Assembly: GCA_016712565.1 (NCBI GenBank)
Contig: JADJQU010000011.1
Span: forward strand, 124,001 to 188,000
DNA from: Planctomycetota bacterium
Lineage (GTDB): Bacteria; Planctomycetota; UBA1135; GCA-002686595
Direction: 5' to 3'
DNA length: 64,000 nt
In this document: positions 28,937-37,913 of the stretch, piece by piece
Position numbering within the stretch: the first letter of the stretch is position 1
Layout of the letters: each line of letters opens with the position of its first letter
Program-made: the position numbers and the translations under genes
The notes under the pieces: model-generated
What the model was told of the DNA's origin: nothing
Databases searched by the model: none
Seen by the model: only the letters and a program-made list of their open reading frames with translations

Positions 28937-29761
28937 CTACACGCCGGCGGCCCGTGCCGCGCCGAGAGGCGCCGGGGCCCGATAGACGGCGAGTTCGAAG
29001 TCCGCGAATCCCGCCTGCTCCAGGTCCTCCGCCAGGGCGATGCGGCAGTGCTCCGCGCGCGACAGCTCCCCTTCCCCCACCTCCAGGCGTCCGAGGGAAC
29101 CGAGGTCGCGCACGCGCACGACGGAGAACCCCCGCGCCCGCACCAAGCCCTCGGCCCGCTCCACCCGCGAGAGCCGCGCGCGTGTGACCACGGTGCCCGT
29201 GGGCAGCCGCGAGGCCAGGCAGGCGCTGGCGGGTTTCTCGGCGCAGGACAGGCCCGCCTCGCGGGCGTAGCGCCGCACGTCGGCCTTGGTGAAGCCCGCC
29301 TCGGCCAAGGGCGCGACGATGCCCGCCTCGCGGGCCGCTTCTGAACCGTGGCGCACCAGCAGCCGGTCGTCGGCCGTCTCGCCGAAGGCCCCGTGGGCCA
29401 GGGAGCGGGCGCGGCAGAAGGCCGAGAGGACCTCGAACAGGGCCTGCTTGCAGTAGTAGCAACGCCGCGCGTCGTTCGCCTGGTAGCGCGGATCCTCGAG
29501 TTCCGGCGTGGAGAGCAGGACGAGTTCCGCGCCCATGGAACGGGCCAGGGCGCGGGCCTCCTCCAACTCGGCCCGCGGCAGCGAGGCGGAGTCGGCGATC
29601 ACGCCCACGGCCCCCGCCCCCAGGCGCGCGCGCGCGGCGTGCAGCAGCACCGCCGAATCGACGCCGCCGGAGAAGGCCACGGCGACGCTGCGGAGGTCGT
29701 CGAGAAGCCGGAACAGCCGCGCCCGGCGCGCCGGGTAGTCGTCCTCCAGGGCCGGCTCCAT
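28937..29761 (-). CDS. larE: ATP-dependent sacrificial sulfur transferase LarE-like
   Basis: 274 residues, PP-loop ATPase. LarE adenylates the carboxylates of the biscarboxylated nicotinate intermediate and inserts sulfur, making the nickel-pincer cofactor of lactate racemase-type enzymes. SGGVDS is at 31-36. RCYYCK carries Cys101 and Cys104, and PASACLASR carries Cys181, a candidate for the sacrificial cysteine; Cys173 is nearby. ATG 29761 overlaps the previous TGA as TGATG; a GTG at 29764 is an equal alternative. It is the last gene of the thiS-thiG-CPBP-carbonic anhydrase-larE run. No larB or larC is seen in this window, so the cofactor or a related sulfur-transfer reaction could be completed elsewhere. 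Confidence 0.88.
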   Translation of the reverse strand: MEPALEDDYPARRARLFRLLDDLRSVAVAFSGGVDSAVLLHAARARLGAGAVGVIADSASLPRAELEEARALARSMGAELVLLSTPELEDPRYQANDARRCYYCKQALFEVLSAFCRARSLAHGAFGETADDRLLVRHGSEAAREAGIVAPLAEAGFTKADVRRYAREAGLSCAEKPASACLASRLPTGTVVTRARLSRVERAEGLVRARGFSVVRVRDLGSLGRLEVGEGELSRAEHCRIALAEDLEQAGFADFELAVYRAPAPLGAARAAGV

Positions 29762-30264
29762 CACAGGTACTGGCGCAGCTTGCGCACGTAGTCCTGGGCC
29801 GAATGCCGGAAGCCCGCCAGCTCCTCGTCGCTCACGGCGCGCACGATGCGGGCCGGCACGCCGGCCACCAGCGTGCGCGGCGGCACGACGAAGTTCTCGC
29901 GCACCACGGCCCCGGCGGCCACCAGGGCGCCTTCGCCGATCACGCTGCCCCCCAGGAGCACGGCGCCCATGCCGATCAGGGACCCCTCTCCCACCTGGAC
30001 GCCGTGCAGCACGCAGCGGTGGCCGATGGTGACCCCCGGACCGATCGTGTTGGGCCGTCCCGTGTCGGCGTGGATCATGGTCAGGTCCTGGACGTTGGTG
30101 CCCTCGCCGATCCGAATCGGCGCGTCATCGCCGCGCACCACGCAACCGAACCAGATGCCCACGTCCTTGCCGAGGGTCACGTCCCCCGTGACCACCGCGC
30201 CGCGGGCCACGAAGGCTCCGCCCGCCACGGCCTGGAACAGGCCCGCCACCGGGAATTTTTCCAT
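29761..30264 (-). CDS. Gamma-carbonic-anhydrase-like hexapeptide protein
   Basis: 167 residues, left-handed beta-helix of the gamma carbonic anhydrase/YrdA family. Hexapeptide repeats fill residues 15-140 (GAVVTGDVTLGKDVGIWFGCVVRGDD). The three metal-binding His are present at His65 (MIHADTG), His82 and His87 (IGHRCVLHG). The C-terminal helix reads SDEELAGFRHSAQDYVRKLRQYL. Family members bind zinc or iron, and some hydrate CO2 while others have no known reaction. The start ATG 30264 gives the canonical N-terminus; the frame continues upstream without homology. Its TGA overlaps the larE start. Confidence 0.92.
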   Translation of the reverse strand: MEKFPVAGLFQAVAGGAFVARGAVVTGDVTLGKDVGIWFGCVVRGDDAPIRIGEGTNVQDLTMIHADTGRPNTIGPGVTIGHRCVLHGVQVGEGSLIGMGAVLLGGSVIGEGALVAAGAVVRENFVVPPRTLVAGVPARIVRAVSDEELAGFRHSAQDYVRKLRQYL

Positions 30265-30310
30265 GGATAGAGCATCGCACGGCCGGCGCCGTGGGCGCAA
30301 CCGCGCGCCC

Positions 30311-31135
30311 TCAGGCACCCAGCATGGCGAACACCACCGCGTTGTGCAGGGCGTGCACGGCGATGCAGGCGGAAAGTCGCTGGGTGCAGAGCTTCAGGCT
30401 GCCCAGGAGCAGCGAGAGGGCCAGGATCGGCAGGAGCGCCGAGTCCCCGTGCAGCAGCGCGAACACCAGGCTCGTGACGAAGACGCCGCCGCGGTCGCCC
30501 AGGTTCTGGACGAACAGGGGCTGCAGGAAGCCGCGGAAGATCAGTTCCTCGAAACAGGGCAGCACGAGGATCGCGAACACGCCCGCCAGGACGCGACTGG
30601 TCCCATCCAGGGCGCCGATGGCCACGGCGATTTCCTGGGGTTCGAAGCGGCCTCCCAGCTGTTCGAACAGCCAAGGCCACAGGAGCGCCGCACCGAGGAT
30701 GCCCGGACAGAGCAGCACGTAGCAGCCGAGGCCCACCAGGGCGGCGCGCAGCGAACCGGGCCCCCGCAGTCCCAGGGAGCGCACGCCGTCGGGGTCCAGC
30801 CGGGCGGCGATCAGCACCGCGGCCAGGGAGGCGCCGCCCAGGGCCAGGGCGGAGGAGGCGAGCTGGCGCAGGATCTCGGGCACGCCCTCGGGCTCCAGCC
30901 AGGATGCGAGCCCGGCGGGAACGACGCGCATCAGGACCGCCAGGCACAGGCCCACGAAGGCCGCGTGCAGGAAGCGCCAGCGGGCGAAGAACACCGAGGC
31001 CTCCGGCGCGAAGCCGCGCGCGAAGCTGACGCACAGGGGTGTCAGCGCGAGGCCCGCCAGGAGGAGCAGCGCTCCGCCCTGGGCCAGCTCGGGCGAAGTC
31101 TCGGACAGGATCTCCGCCGCGGACAAGGGGCTCAC
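30311..31135 (-). CDS. CPBP-family intramembrane glutamic-type endopeptidase
   Basis: 274 residues with about seven to eight hydrophobic helices. The CPBP (CAAX protease/bacteriocin-processing, Abi) motifs are complete: EE at 196-197 with Arg201 (FEELIFRGFLQ), His229 (FALLHG), and His261/Asn265 (AVHALHNAVV). These membrane proteases cleave substrates inside the bilayer, and some confer immunity or process surface proteins. The GTG start at 31135 overlaps the thiG TGA by four bases. The substrate cannot be predicted; the thi genes nearby need not be functionally related. Confidence 0.9.
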   Translation of the reverse strand: MSPLSAAEILSETSPELAQGGALLLLAGLALTPLCVSFARGFAPEASVFFARWRFLHAAFVGLCLAVLMRVVPAGLASWLEPEGVPEILRQLASSALALGGASLAAVLIAARLDPDGVRSLGLRGPGSLRAALVGLGCYVLLCPGILGAALLWPWLFEQLGGRFEPQEIAVAIGALDGTSRVLAGVFAILVLPCFEELIFRGFLQPLFVQNLGDRGGVFVTSLVFALLHGDSALLPILALSLLLGSLKLCTQRLSACIAVHALHNAVVFAMLGA

Positions 31136-31947
31136 CGGGGCGCCGCGCCCGAATCGGCGATCAGCCTGTCCTCGGGCGAGCTGGCGTTGGCGTACAGGCG
31201 GCGCGGAATGCGGCCGGCCAGGAAGGCCTGGCGGCCGGCGCGGCAGGCGTCGCGCATGGCCGAGGCCATGCGCAGGGGCTCGCGGGCGCCGGCGATGGCG
31301 GTGTTGAGCAGCACGCCCGCGGCGCCGAGTTCCATGGCAAAGGCCACGTCCGAGGCCGTGCCCACGCCCGCGTCGACGATCACCGGCACGCGCACCAGCT
31401 CGAGCACGATGCGCAGGGCATTCGGATTGAGCACGCCCTGGCCCGATCCGATCGGCGAGCCGGCGGGCATGACGCTGGCGGCGCCCAGTTCCTCCAGCCG
31501 CGCGCACAGGCGCGGGTCGTCGGAGCAGTAGACGAACACCTGGAAGCCCTGGGCCACGAGCTCGCGCGTGGCCTCGAGGGTCCCCACGGGGTCGGGCAGC
31601 AGCGTGCGCGGGTCGCCCAGCACTTCGAGCTTCACCAGCGGCGTGTCGAGGATCGCGCGCGCCAGTTCCGCGGTGCGGATCGCCGTGGAGGCGTCGAAGC
31701 AGCCGGCGGTGTTCGGCAGGATGTGGTAGCGCCTGCGGTCCACGTATTCGAGCAACGAGGGCCCCTTGGCCGCGTCCAGATTCACGCGCCGCACGGCCAC
31801 GGTGACGCAGTCCGTGCCGCTGGCCTCCAGTGCCGCGCGGGTCTCCTCGAAGCTGGCGTACTTCCCGGTGCCCACCAGGAGCCGCGAGCGCAGCACGACG
31901 CCGCCCACCGAGAGCGGCTGGTCCTGCTCATGGGCGGGTACTTCCAT
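31132..31947 (-). CDS. thiG: Thiazole synthase ThiG
   Basis: 271 residues, TIM barrel. It makes the thiazole phosphate of thiamine from deoxyxylulose 5-phosphate, dehydroglycine and ThiS-thiocarboxylate. Conserved blocks: LLVGTGKYASFEETRAALEASG, TVAVRRVN, LPNTAGCFDASTAIRTA, the Schiff-base Lys106 in PLVKLEVLGD, PAGSPIGSGQGVLNP, VPVIVDAGVGTASD and GAAGVLLNTAIAGA. The start ATG 31947 is 10 bp from a miniature element that separates it from thiS, its obligatory partner. The original thiS-thiG spacing was therefore very short, and the insertion may alter coupling. Confidence 0.96.
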   Translation of the reverse strand: MEVPAHEQDQPLSVGGVVLRSRLLVGTGKYASFEETRAALEASGTDCVTVAVRRVNLDAAKGPSLLEYVDRRRYHILPNTAGCFDASTAIRTAELARAILDTPLVKLEVLGDPRTLLPDPVGTLEATRELVAQGFQVFVYCSDDPRLCARLEELGAASVMPAGSPIGSGQGVLNPNALRIVLELVRVPVIVDAGVGTASDVAFAMELGAAGVLLNTAIAGAREPLRMASAMRDACRAGRQAFLAGRIPRRLYANASSPEDRLIADSGAAPR

Positions 31948-31956
31948 GGAACGGCG

Positions 31957-32124
31957 CTAGTGGGCTGTGACGGCCGGTTCGGGAGCAGGATTCGGCTTCA
32001 TTTGTCGATGGGCAAGGCGCGAGGACGATCGCGTATCCTCTGTGATACGCCGAGGACGAGCAACGCAGCCCGGCGGCGAAGGAAGGCGGAGACTGCTCCC
32101 GAACTGGGTGTTACGGTCCACTAG
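31957..32124. mobile_element. Miniature inverted-repeat element 2 (IS630/mariner-like MITE)
   Basis: 168 bp with 32-bp imperfect terminal inverted repeats (31957-31988 and 32093-32124; 26 of 32 positions match, including the inner GTTCGGGAGCAG). CTAG stands at both outer ends. The interior shares GGCAAGGCGC (32011-32020) and, about 22 bp on, a GCGTATC-6-GATACGC stem-loop (32031-32050) with element 1. It lies between thiS and thiG, and the right end forms the 3' end of thiS. There is no open reading frame of its own. Classification is from structure only. Confidence 0.8.
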
Positions 32125-32332
32125 CCCCCCCCACCAGGGTCACCACTTGGAGGGCGTCTCCGTCCTCCAGGCGCGTGGCCACGTGATCCTTGGGGCCCAC
32201 GAGGCGCTGGTTGCGCTCGACGGCCACCGCGCCTCCGGCGAGGCCGAGTTCGCGCAGCAGATCCGCCACGCTGGAGCCCCGCTGGAGGCGCCGCTCGGTT
32301 CCGTTCACCGTGATGACCACTCGCTCGTCCAC
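32111..32332 (-). CDS. thiS: Sulfur carrier protein ThiS (3' end altered next to element 2)
   Basis: 73 residues as read, beta-grasp ubiquitin-like sulfur carrier for thiazole synthesis. The core ITVNGTERRLQRGSSVADLLRELGL, then AVERNQRLVGPKDH and LEDGDALQVVTLVGG, is typical. ThiS must end in Gly-Gly for adenylation by ThiF, but here the frame adds ASGP after Gly-Gly and stops inside the miniature element. The cause is an eight-base G run (coding strand of 32125-32132). With nine G the reading is VTLVGGG followed by TAG, the CTAG of the element border. A one-base consensus error is therefore likely. The start is GTG 32332. Without correction the protein would be inactive. Confidence 0.87.
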   Translation of the reverse strand: MDERVVITVNGTERRLQRGSSVADLLRELGLAGGAVAVERNQRLVGPKDHVATRLEDGDALQVVTLVGGASGP

Positions 32333-32374
32333 GATCCGGCACGATAGCCGAGGTGCAGGAAACCCTCAAGCAGG

Positions 32375-33589
32375 TCACTCGACGCGCACGAAGGCGCACT
32401 TCAGGTAGCTCGATTCCGGAAGCGTGAGCAGCGCCGGGTGGTCGGCGGCGGCCCCGCGCATCTCCACCAGGTAGGCCGAGCGTCCGGCGCCGGCGGCGGC
32501 CTCGCGCAGGCAGTGGACGAACTCGGCCTCGCCCATGGCGTGGGAGCAGGAGGCCGTGACGAGCATGCCGCCGGGCTCCAAGAGCTCCATGCCCCGCAGG
32601 TTGAGCTCCCGGTAGCCGCGCAGGGCCCCCTCCAACTCGCGACGGTTGCGCGCGAAGGCCGGAGGATCGAGCACCACGAGCCCGTAGCGTTCGCCGCGCC
32701 GCACGCGCTGGCGCAGGTCGCCCATGGCGTCCACGCGCTCGAAGCTCACGCGGTCCCCGACGCCGTTCTTGACCGCGTTGGCGAGGGCGCGCTGGCCGGC
32801 CGCGGGGGCCTGGTCCAGGCACAGGACGCTCGTGGCGCCCGCCAGGGCCGCGCGCACGCCGAACAGGCCGTCGTAGCTGAACACGTCGAGGCAACGGACC
32901 CCTCGGGCGAACAGGGCGGCCCGCGCGCGGTTGTCGCGCTGATCCAGGTAGTGCCCGGTCTTGTGCCCGGCGCGCACGTCCACCTCGTAGAGCAGGTCTC
33001 CCTCGCGCACTTCCACGGGGCCGTCGATGGCACCGCGCAACAGCTCGACCCGCGGCTCGAGTTGCTCGAGCCGCCGCACCGAGGAGTCCGAGCGATCGAG
33101 CACGCGGCCGACCCAGGGCAGGGCCTCCAGCAGCGCCTCGACCCACAGGTCCCGCAGCCGATCCCCGCCCGCCGTGCCGCTCTGCACCACCAGGACGTCG
33201 CCATAGCGATCGGCCACGAAGCCCGGGAATCCCTCGGCGTCGCCGCCCAGCAGGCGACAGGCCCCGCGCGGATCCAGCAGGCCCAGCCGGGCGCGCACGC
33301 CGACGGCTCGGGCGACCCGTTCACGCCAGAAGTCCCGGTCCACCGGGAGCTCCCCGCGGGTCACGAGCCGCACACGGATCTTCGAGGCGCGGCTGAAGAG
33401 CCCTTGGCCCAGGCATTCGCCCGAGGGGCCTTCCACGCGCACCAGACCGCCGTGCAGGGCGGCGGTCGGATCGCCCGCGGCGATGTCGTTCAGGAACAGC
33501 CACGGATGGCCTCCCTGGAGCCAGCGGCGTCCGCGGGCGTTGGCGGTGAGCGTGGGCACGTTCGTCGAGGACACGTTGGCGTTGGGCAC
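32375..33589 (-). CDS. Class I SAM-dependent rRNA methyltransferase, RlmI-like
   Basis: 404 residues. An N-terminal PUA-like domain (residues about 15-90, RRWLQGGHPWLFLNDI, GQGLFSRASKIRVRLVTR) is followed by an EEHD-like linker and a Rossmann methyltransferase domain: TGHYLDQRDNRARAALFARG, LDVFSYDGLFGVRAALAGA, VVLDPPAFARNRREL and a catalytic-Cys segment TASCSHAM. This is the layout of RlmI, which makes m5C1962 in 23S rRNA. The start is GTG 33589, the first plausible codon before the PUA domain. It is transcribed with the thi-larE group orientation, with 42 bp to thiS. Confidence 0.9.
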   Translation of the reverse strand: MPNANVSSTNVPTLTANARGRRWLQGGHPWLFLNDIAAGDPTAALHGGLVRVEGPSGECLGQGLFSRASKIRVRLVTRGELPVDRDFWRERVARAVGVRARLGLLDPRGACRLLGGDAEGFPGFVADRYGDVLVVQSGTAGGDRLRDLWVEALLEALPWVGRVLDRSDSSVRRLEQLEPRVELLRGAIDGPVEVREGDLLYEVDVRAGHKTGHYLDQRDNRARAALFARGVRCLDVFSYDGLFGVRAALAGATSVLCLDQAPAAGQRALANAVKNGVGDRVSFERVDAMGDLRQRVRRGERYGLVVLDPPAFARNRRELEGALRGYRELNLRGMELLEPGGMLVTASCSHAMGEAEFVHCLREAAAGAGRSAYLVEMRGAAADHPALLTLPESSYLKCAFVRVE

Positions 33590-33616
33590 GGGGTGGAAGG
33601 AGGGCGGCGGGGCCGC

Positions 33617-36091
33617 TCAGGGGCCGACGAGTTCACGGAACCGCGGGTCGTCCCGCAGTGCCGCCAGATCCGGATCGGTGCGGGCCCAGACCCGCTGGCG
33701 CTCGATGGCTCCGGGGGAGCGGCCGCCGGGCCGGAGTTCGCGCGCGAGGTACTCCAGGGCCCGCTCGCGGTCGCCCAGAAGCGCGTGGGTGCAGGCCAGG
33801 TTGTAGGCGTTGAAGGGAGATTCGGGCATCTGGCGCAGCAAGGCCCGGGCTTCGTCCCGGCGGCCGGCCCGCGCGCGATAGCAGGCCAGCAGCGTGCGCG
33901 TGAAATCGTCCTGGCGCAGTTCGAAGGCGCGCTCGAAGTAGGACAGGGCCCGCGCCGGATCACCGAGCTTCACGTTGGCGTTCACCGCCAGGCTCACGAG
34001 GACGTTGGAGCGCGCCGCCTTGGAGCGCAAATCGTCGATGCCCGAGCGCGCGATGGTCTCCAGGCGCTCCAGGGCCGCGTTCAGGATGCGGTCGGCCTCC
34101 TCCGGTCGGCCCTCGTCGGTGGCGCAGGAGCCCTCGATGGACTCGGCGCGAGCCACGAGCTCCTGCAAGTAGGGCCCGCCGAACAGGAAATCCGCCCGCG
34201 AAAGGGCCTCGCCCGCCGCGCGCGCCAGGGCAGCCGCCTCGCGCGAGCGTCCCTCGTCGCGCAGATCCCCCGCCAGCTCCACGGCCAGGGCCGACGGCAG
34301 TCGCACGCGATGCAGGTCCGGGTCGGCGCCGAACTGGGCCCCCAACACGCGCAGGGCCGTTTCAAGTTCTCCGCGGGAGGCCGCGTCCGGGCCCAGTCGC
34401 GAGAGCTCCCGCTGCACTTGATCGATGCGAGCCAGCTCGATCTGCCCCACCAGGACCGCCCGCGGCGGATCCAGGGGCTCGTCCTCCCGGCCGCCGAAAC
34501 CGGGCATTTCCGCCGGCGCCACCGCGGCCAGGGCCTGGGCCAGGGCCAGGGACAGGTCCAGCCGGCTGGCCGACAGGCGCGCCTCGAACTCGGGGTTCGA
34601 GAGGATCAGGTCGAAGGGGCCGTGGGGATGGTGCACCAGGCTGTCGAGGTCGCCGGTCCAACTGAGGAGCGGACCCTCGCAGCCCAGCAACTGGGCCCGC
34701 AGGGACAGCCCGTGCAATTCCCGGGCGATGACCCGGACCGGCTCGGAATCGGGCGCCCGGCCGGCGCGCAACAGCGCCAGCAGGGCATAGCACTCCTCCA
34801 CCGCGCGCTCGTCCGCGACCTCGGCGGCGAGCCGCGCGCCCGCGGCGCCGGCGCGCTCGAGGCCCTGGGCCGAGAGCCCCGCGAGCAGCGTGCGCGCCGC
34901 CTCCAGGTGCCCCTCCGCCCTTTCGGACCTGCCCGCGGCCAGTTCCGCCGCGGCGCTCAAGGTCTCGGCCACGGCGAGATCGCAGCGGCCGCGGGCATCC
35001 TCGGCCTTCGGCGGCGAGAGCCGCGCGCGCGCCAACGCGCCAGGGCGCGAAGGGCCGGCGCGGGATCGTCGCCGGCCCCCAGCGTCAGCACGGCGGAGGC
35101 GAGCCACACCGGCGCGGGATCGCGCAGTTCCTCCGCCAGCAGGGCGGCCACTTGCTCGGCCCGGGACACTGCTCCCAGAAAGCGGGCGCGGCCCAGAAAT
35201 CCCTGGAAGGCCAGCTCGGCGGCTGCGCGCACCGCGGCGCTGGGGTCGCGCTCCCCGAGCACGAAGGGCCGGCGATCCAGGGCGCTGAGGCCGCCCTCGC
35301 TGCGTTCAGCCAGCGCCGGGCCGTAACCCTCGGCCAGCAGGGTCGCCAGCACCGGCTCGTCCAGGCGCTGCGCGGGGTCGCCCAAGGCACCCTGCACGAG
35401 GGTCAGCACGGAGGCTCCGCCCCTGGGCGATCCCGCCAGGGCCCGCGCGGCCAGCACGCCCTCGGCACCCACGGCACCGCGCGCGAGTCGAGTCAGGACC
35501 GACGCCGCGGACTCGGAATCCGATCGGGCCAGGGCGTCCAGGGCCGAGGCGCGCACGGGACCATTGGGGTCTTCTCCGGCGAGCGAGGACAACTTCGCCA
35601 CGCAGGCCTCGAACTCCCCGGGGAGGGACAGGGTGGGCGAAGCAACTGCCCGGGGCAGGCGGCAAGGCGCGCGCACGGCCGGCGCGGGATCGCCGGCCAG
35701 GGCCAGCAGTTCGGGGAGCAGTTCCCCTCGGGGCTCCGCTTCCAGGACACGGGCCCGCAGCTCCCGGGCCGCGGGCGGGGCGCGCTCGAAACCGGAAAGC
35801 ACCGCCCGAGCCCCCGGGGCTCCGGCGGACTCCAGGCCGGCCTGGGCCCGCCTGCGTCGCTCGGGATCCGCATGCTCCAGGTCGAGCACCCAGCGGGCGA
35901 GCTCGTCGGTCGCGGCTGCCCCGGCGCTCCCCTGGGGCCAGCCGGCACCCCCGCCGGCTCTCGGAAGCTCCGAAGCCCCCGCCCTTCCCAGGGCGACCCA
36001 TCCCAGGACCAGGACCCCGCCCCACGCGAGGCACCTCCGCGCGAGGCGGAGGGGCAGGGCCGGGTGGGGAGGAAGTCTGGGATCGGGGCAT
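33617..36091 (-). CDS. HEAT-repeat / TPR secreted protein, frameshifted
   Basis: Two open frames form one protein of about 820 residues. The 5' part reads RLARRCLAWGGVLVLGWVALGRAGAS (signal peptide), then HEAT-like repeats (GPVRASALDALARSD, AVRAAAELAFQG). It ends at DDPAPALRALARWRAR, where a CG run (35021-35034) shifts the frame. The 3' part (AEDARGRCDLAVAETL and onward) is helical with TPR-like pairs (ALSYFERAFELRQDDFTRTLLACYRAR, NAYNLACTHALLGDRERALEYL) and stops at 33617. Removing two bases or adding one joins them. The start is unresolved: the nearest ATG (36091) is one base out of frame with the signal peptide, and losing one base from the GGGG at 36066-36069 would join them. It is likely periplasmic, function unknown. 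Boundaries at the 5' end are tentative. Confidence 0.65.
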
Positions 36092-36727
36092 GGAGAAGGG
36101 GTCGCTCGCGGCGAGTCGCGCCTCCGCGGCCGCCCTGGGACGGGCTGTGCCCCGTGCGGGAACCCCAGGAGTGGGAAGCAGGGCGCCTGGAGCACCGGGA
36201 GTGCCCGGGGCGGCCACCGGGGGGCCCCAGGCCGAGGCCCGAGGGAGCGAACTGCGGGGTGAACGGTGATCGGGAAAGCGGGAGCGGGGCGCGGGGCCGT
36301 GCTTCCGGCAGGCTCCGGCGGCCCAGCCCCGCCCGAGGCCCGTCGACCGAAGCCTGTCGACGAAGGGGCCTCGTCGTTGACTGGGGCCCTTGGATATACC
36401 AAACTGTCGCGCCGAACTCTCTCCGGCGTCTCCGCCGGTGTCTGAGAGGGTCGCTGCGAAGGGCGGGGCAACCCGCCCTTTTCGTTCCAAGACAACTCGT
36501 TTCAACCGGGACGCCTCCACAGGATCCCCGGGCCCCGTGCTCGACACGGCCTGCGCGCGACGCGGGCCTGGCGCCATGGGTTCCAGGATCCCCAGGCGGG
36601 CCCACTTCTCGCGGCGGTCGGCCCGGGGGCATTGCCCCCCGCTTCGACCGTCTCGAGCCGACGCCGCCGGTCCCCGGCGCGTGCCCGGACCGTACCTCTC
36701 CCACTCACCTCCAATCCACCACGAGCC
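36092..36727. other. Non-coding divergent region upstream of nusA
   Basis: 636 bp between the HEAT/TPR gene and nusA. The left two thirds are G/C-rich without a gene. Around 36377-36400 lie TTGACT and TATACC, but only 12 bp apart, so I do not call a promoter. From 36420 on there are two hairpins: CCGGCG-TCTC-CGCCGG (about 36423-36438) and the terminator-like stem at 36459-36482. This part may be the leader of the nusA-infB-rbfA transcript. A rimP gene, which often precedes nusA, is not here. Confidence 0.5.
36459..36482 (+). terminator. Rho-independent terminator-like hairpin in the nusA leader
   Basis: Nine-base-pair stem AAGGGCGGG / CCCGCCCTT (36459-36467 with 36472-36480) closed by a GCAA tetraloop and followed by four T. 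It is about 245 bp upstream of the nusA start and read in the same direction. Since no plus-strand gene precedes it, it may be an attenuator in the leader of nusA, whose product itself affects termination. The short T-run makes strength uncertain. Confidence 0.6.
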
Positions 36728-37810
36728 ATGAACAAGGAAGACCTCCTGCGGATGATCGACGTCATCCACCGCGACAAGGACATCCCCAAGGAGGTGATCT
36801 TCCAGGCTCTGGAGGAGGCCCTGGCTCTGGGTGCCCGCAAGCGCCTGGGAGCCGGGGAGGACCTGGTGGTGAAGATCGACCGCAAGACGGCGGACATCAC
36901 CATGGAGGACGACGAGGAGGTCTACGAGTTCGACCTCCAGGAGCTCGGGCGCATCGCCGCCCAGGCGGTCAAGCAGGTCATGCTGCAGAAGTTCCGCGAG
37001 GCGGAGCGCGACGTGCTCTACGACGAGTACGAGAACCGCGTGGGCCAATTGGTCAACGGCACGGTGCAGCGCTACGACGGCGACGAATTGGTCATCAACC
37101 TCGGCAAGGTCGAGGCCTACCTTCCCAAGGAAGAACGGGTGCGAGGCGAGACCTTCGCCCCCGGCGACCGGATCCGCGCGATCGTGGTCGAGGTGCGCAA
37201 GGACGGCCCGCGCGTGCGCATCATCGTCAGCCGCGCCCACGCCGACCTGGTGCGCAGCCTGTTCGAGCTGGAAGTGCCTGAAATCGCGGACTCGATCATC
37301 GAAATCAAGCGCGTGGTCCGCGAGCCGGGCTACCGCACGAAGATGGCCGTGATCAGCTCCGATCCCAAGATCGACTGCATCGGCGCCTGCGTCGGCGTGC
37401 GCGGCTCGCGCATCAAGGCGGTCATCGACGAACTGCGCGGCGAGCGCATCGACATCATCCGCTGGAGCGACTCCCTCGAGACCCTGATCATGAACGGCCT
37501 CAAGCCGGCCACGATCCACCTCGACAACATCTATCCCGACGTCGACAAGCACACCGCCGTGGTGATCGTCGACGAGGACCAGCAGTCCCTGGCCATCGGC
37601 AAGAAGGGCCAGAACGTCCGGCTCGCGAGCCGCCTGTGCGGTTGGGACATCGACATCAAGACCCGCGCCGACTTCGAGTCGGAGGGGTTGTCCGGTGCCG
37701 GCCCCGAGGGGGGCCCCGGCGGCGAATTCGGGGTCGGCCAGGCCTCGGGCGACGGGACCGGGGGCGATTCCGAAGATGGGGACGCCCAGGGCCGCGCCGC
37801 CGCCTCCTAG
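36728..37810 (+). CDS. nusA: Transcription termination/antitermination protein NusA
   Basis: 360 residues. The order is an N-terminal RNA-polymerase-binding domain (MNKEDLLRMIDVIHRDKDIPKEVIFQALEEAL), S1 domain (about 130-200, GTVQRYDGDELVINLGKVEAYLPKEER), KH1 (GACVGVRGSRIKAVIDEL) and KH2 (QQSLAIGKKGQNVRLASRLCGWDIDI). It ends in a short Gly/Asp-rich tail instead of the AR repeats of proteobacteria. It binds RNA polymerase and controls pausing, termination and antitermination. The ATG at 36728 is supported by the conserved N-terminus. It is followed by infB after 103 bp. Confidence 0.97.
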   Translation: MNKEDLLRMIDVIHRDKDIPKEVIFQALEEALALGARKRLGAGEDLVVKIDRKTADITMEDDEEVYEFDLQELGRIAAQAVKQVMLQKFREAERDVLYDEYENRVGQLVNGTVQRYDGDELVINLGKVEAYLPKEERVRGETFAPGDRIRAIVVEVRKDGPRVRIIVSRAHADLVRSLFELEVPEIADSIIEIKRVVREPGYRTKMAVISSDPKIDCIGACVGVRGSRIKAVIDELRGERIDIIRWSDSLETLIMNGLKPATIHLDNIYPDVDKHTAVVIVDEDQQSLAIGKKGQNVRLASRLCGWDIDIKTRADFESEGLSGAGPEGGPGGEFGVGQASGDGTGGDSEDGDAQGRAAAS

Positions 37811-37913
37811 GCCCCCCCTCCCACACTTTCATTCACAACCGTTATCCTGACAGCCCGCACCGGGCGACGGGCCGGCCAGCCGGCCCGAGAATTCCCGCGA
37901 ACCTAGGCAACGA

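Noticed and set aside
36377..36400. TTGACT...TATACC as a sigma70 promoter for nusA
   Set aside because: Spacing is only 12 bp.
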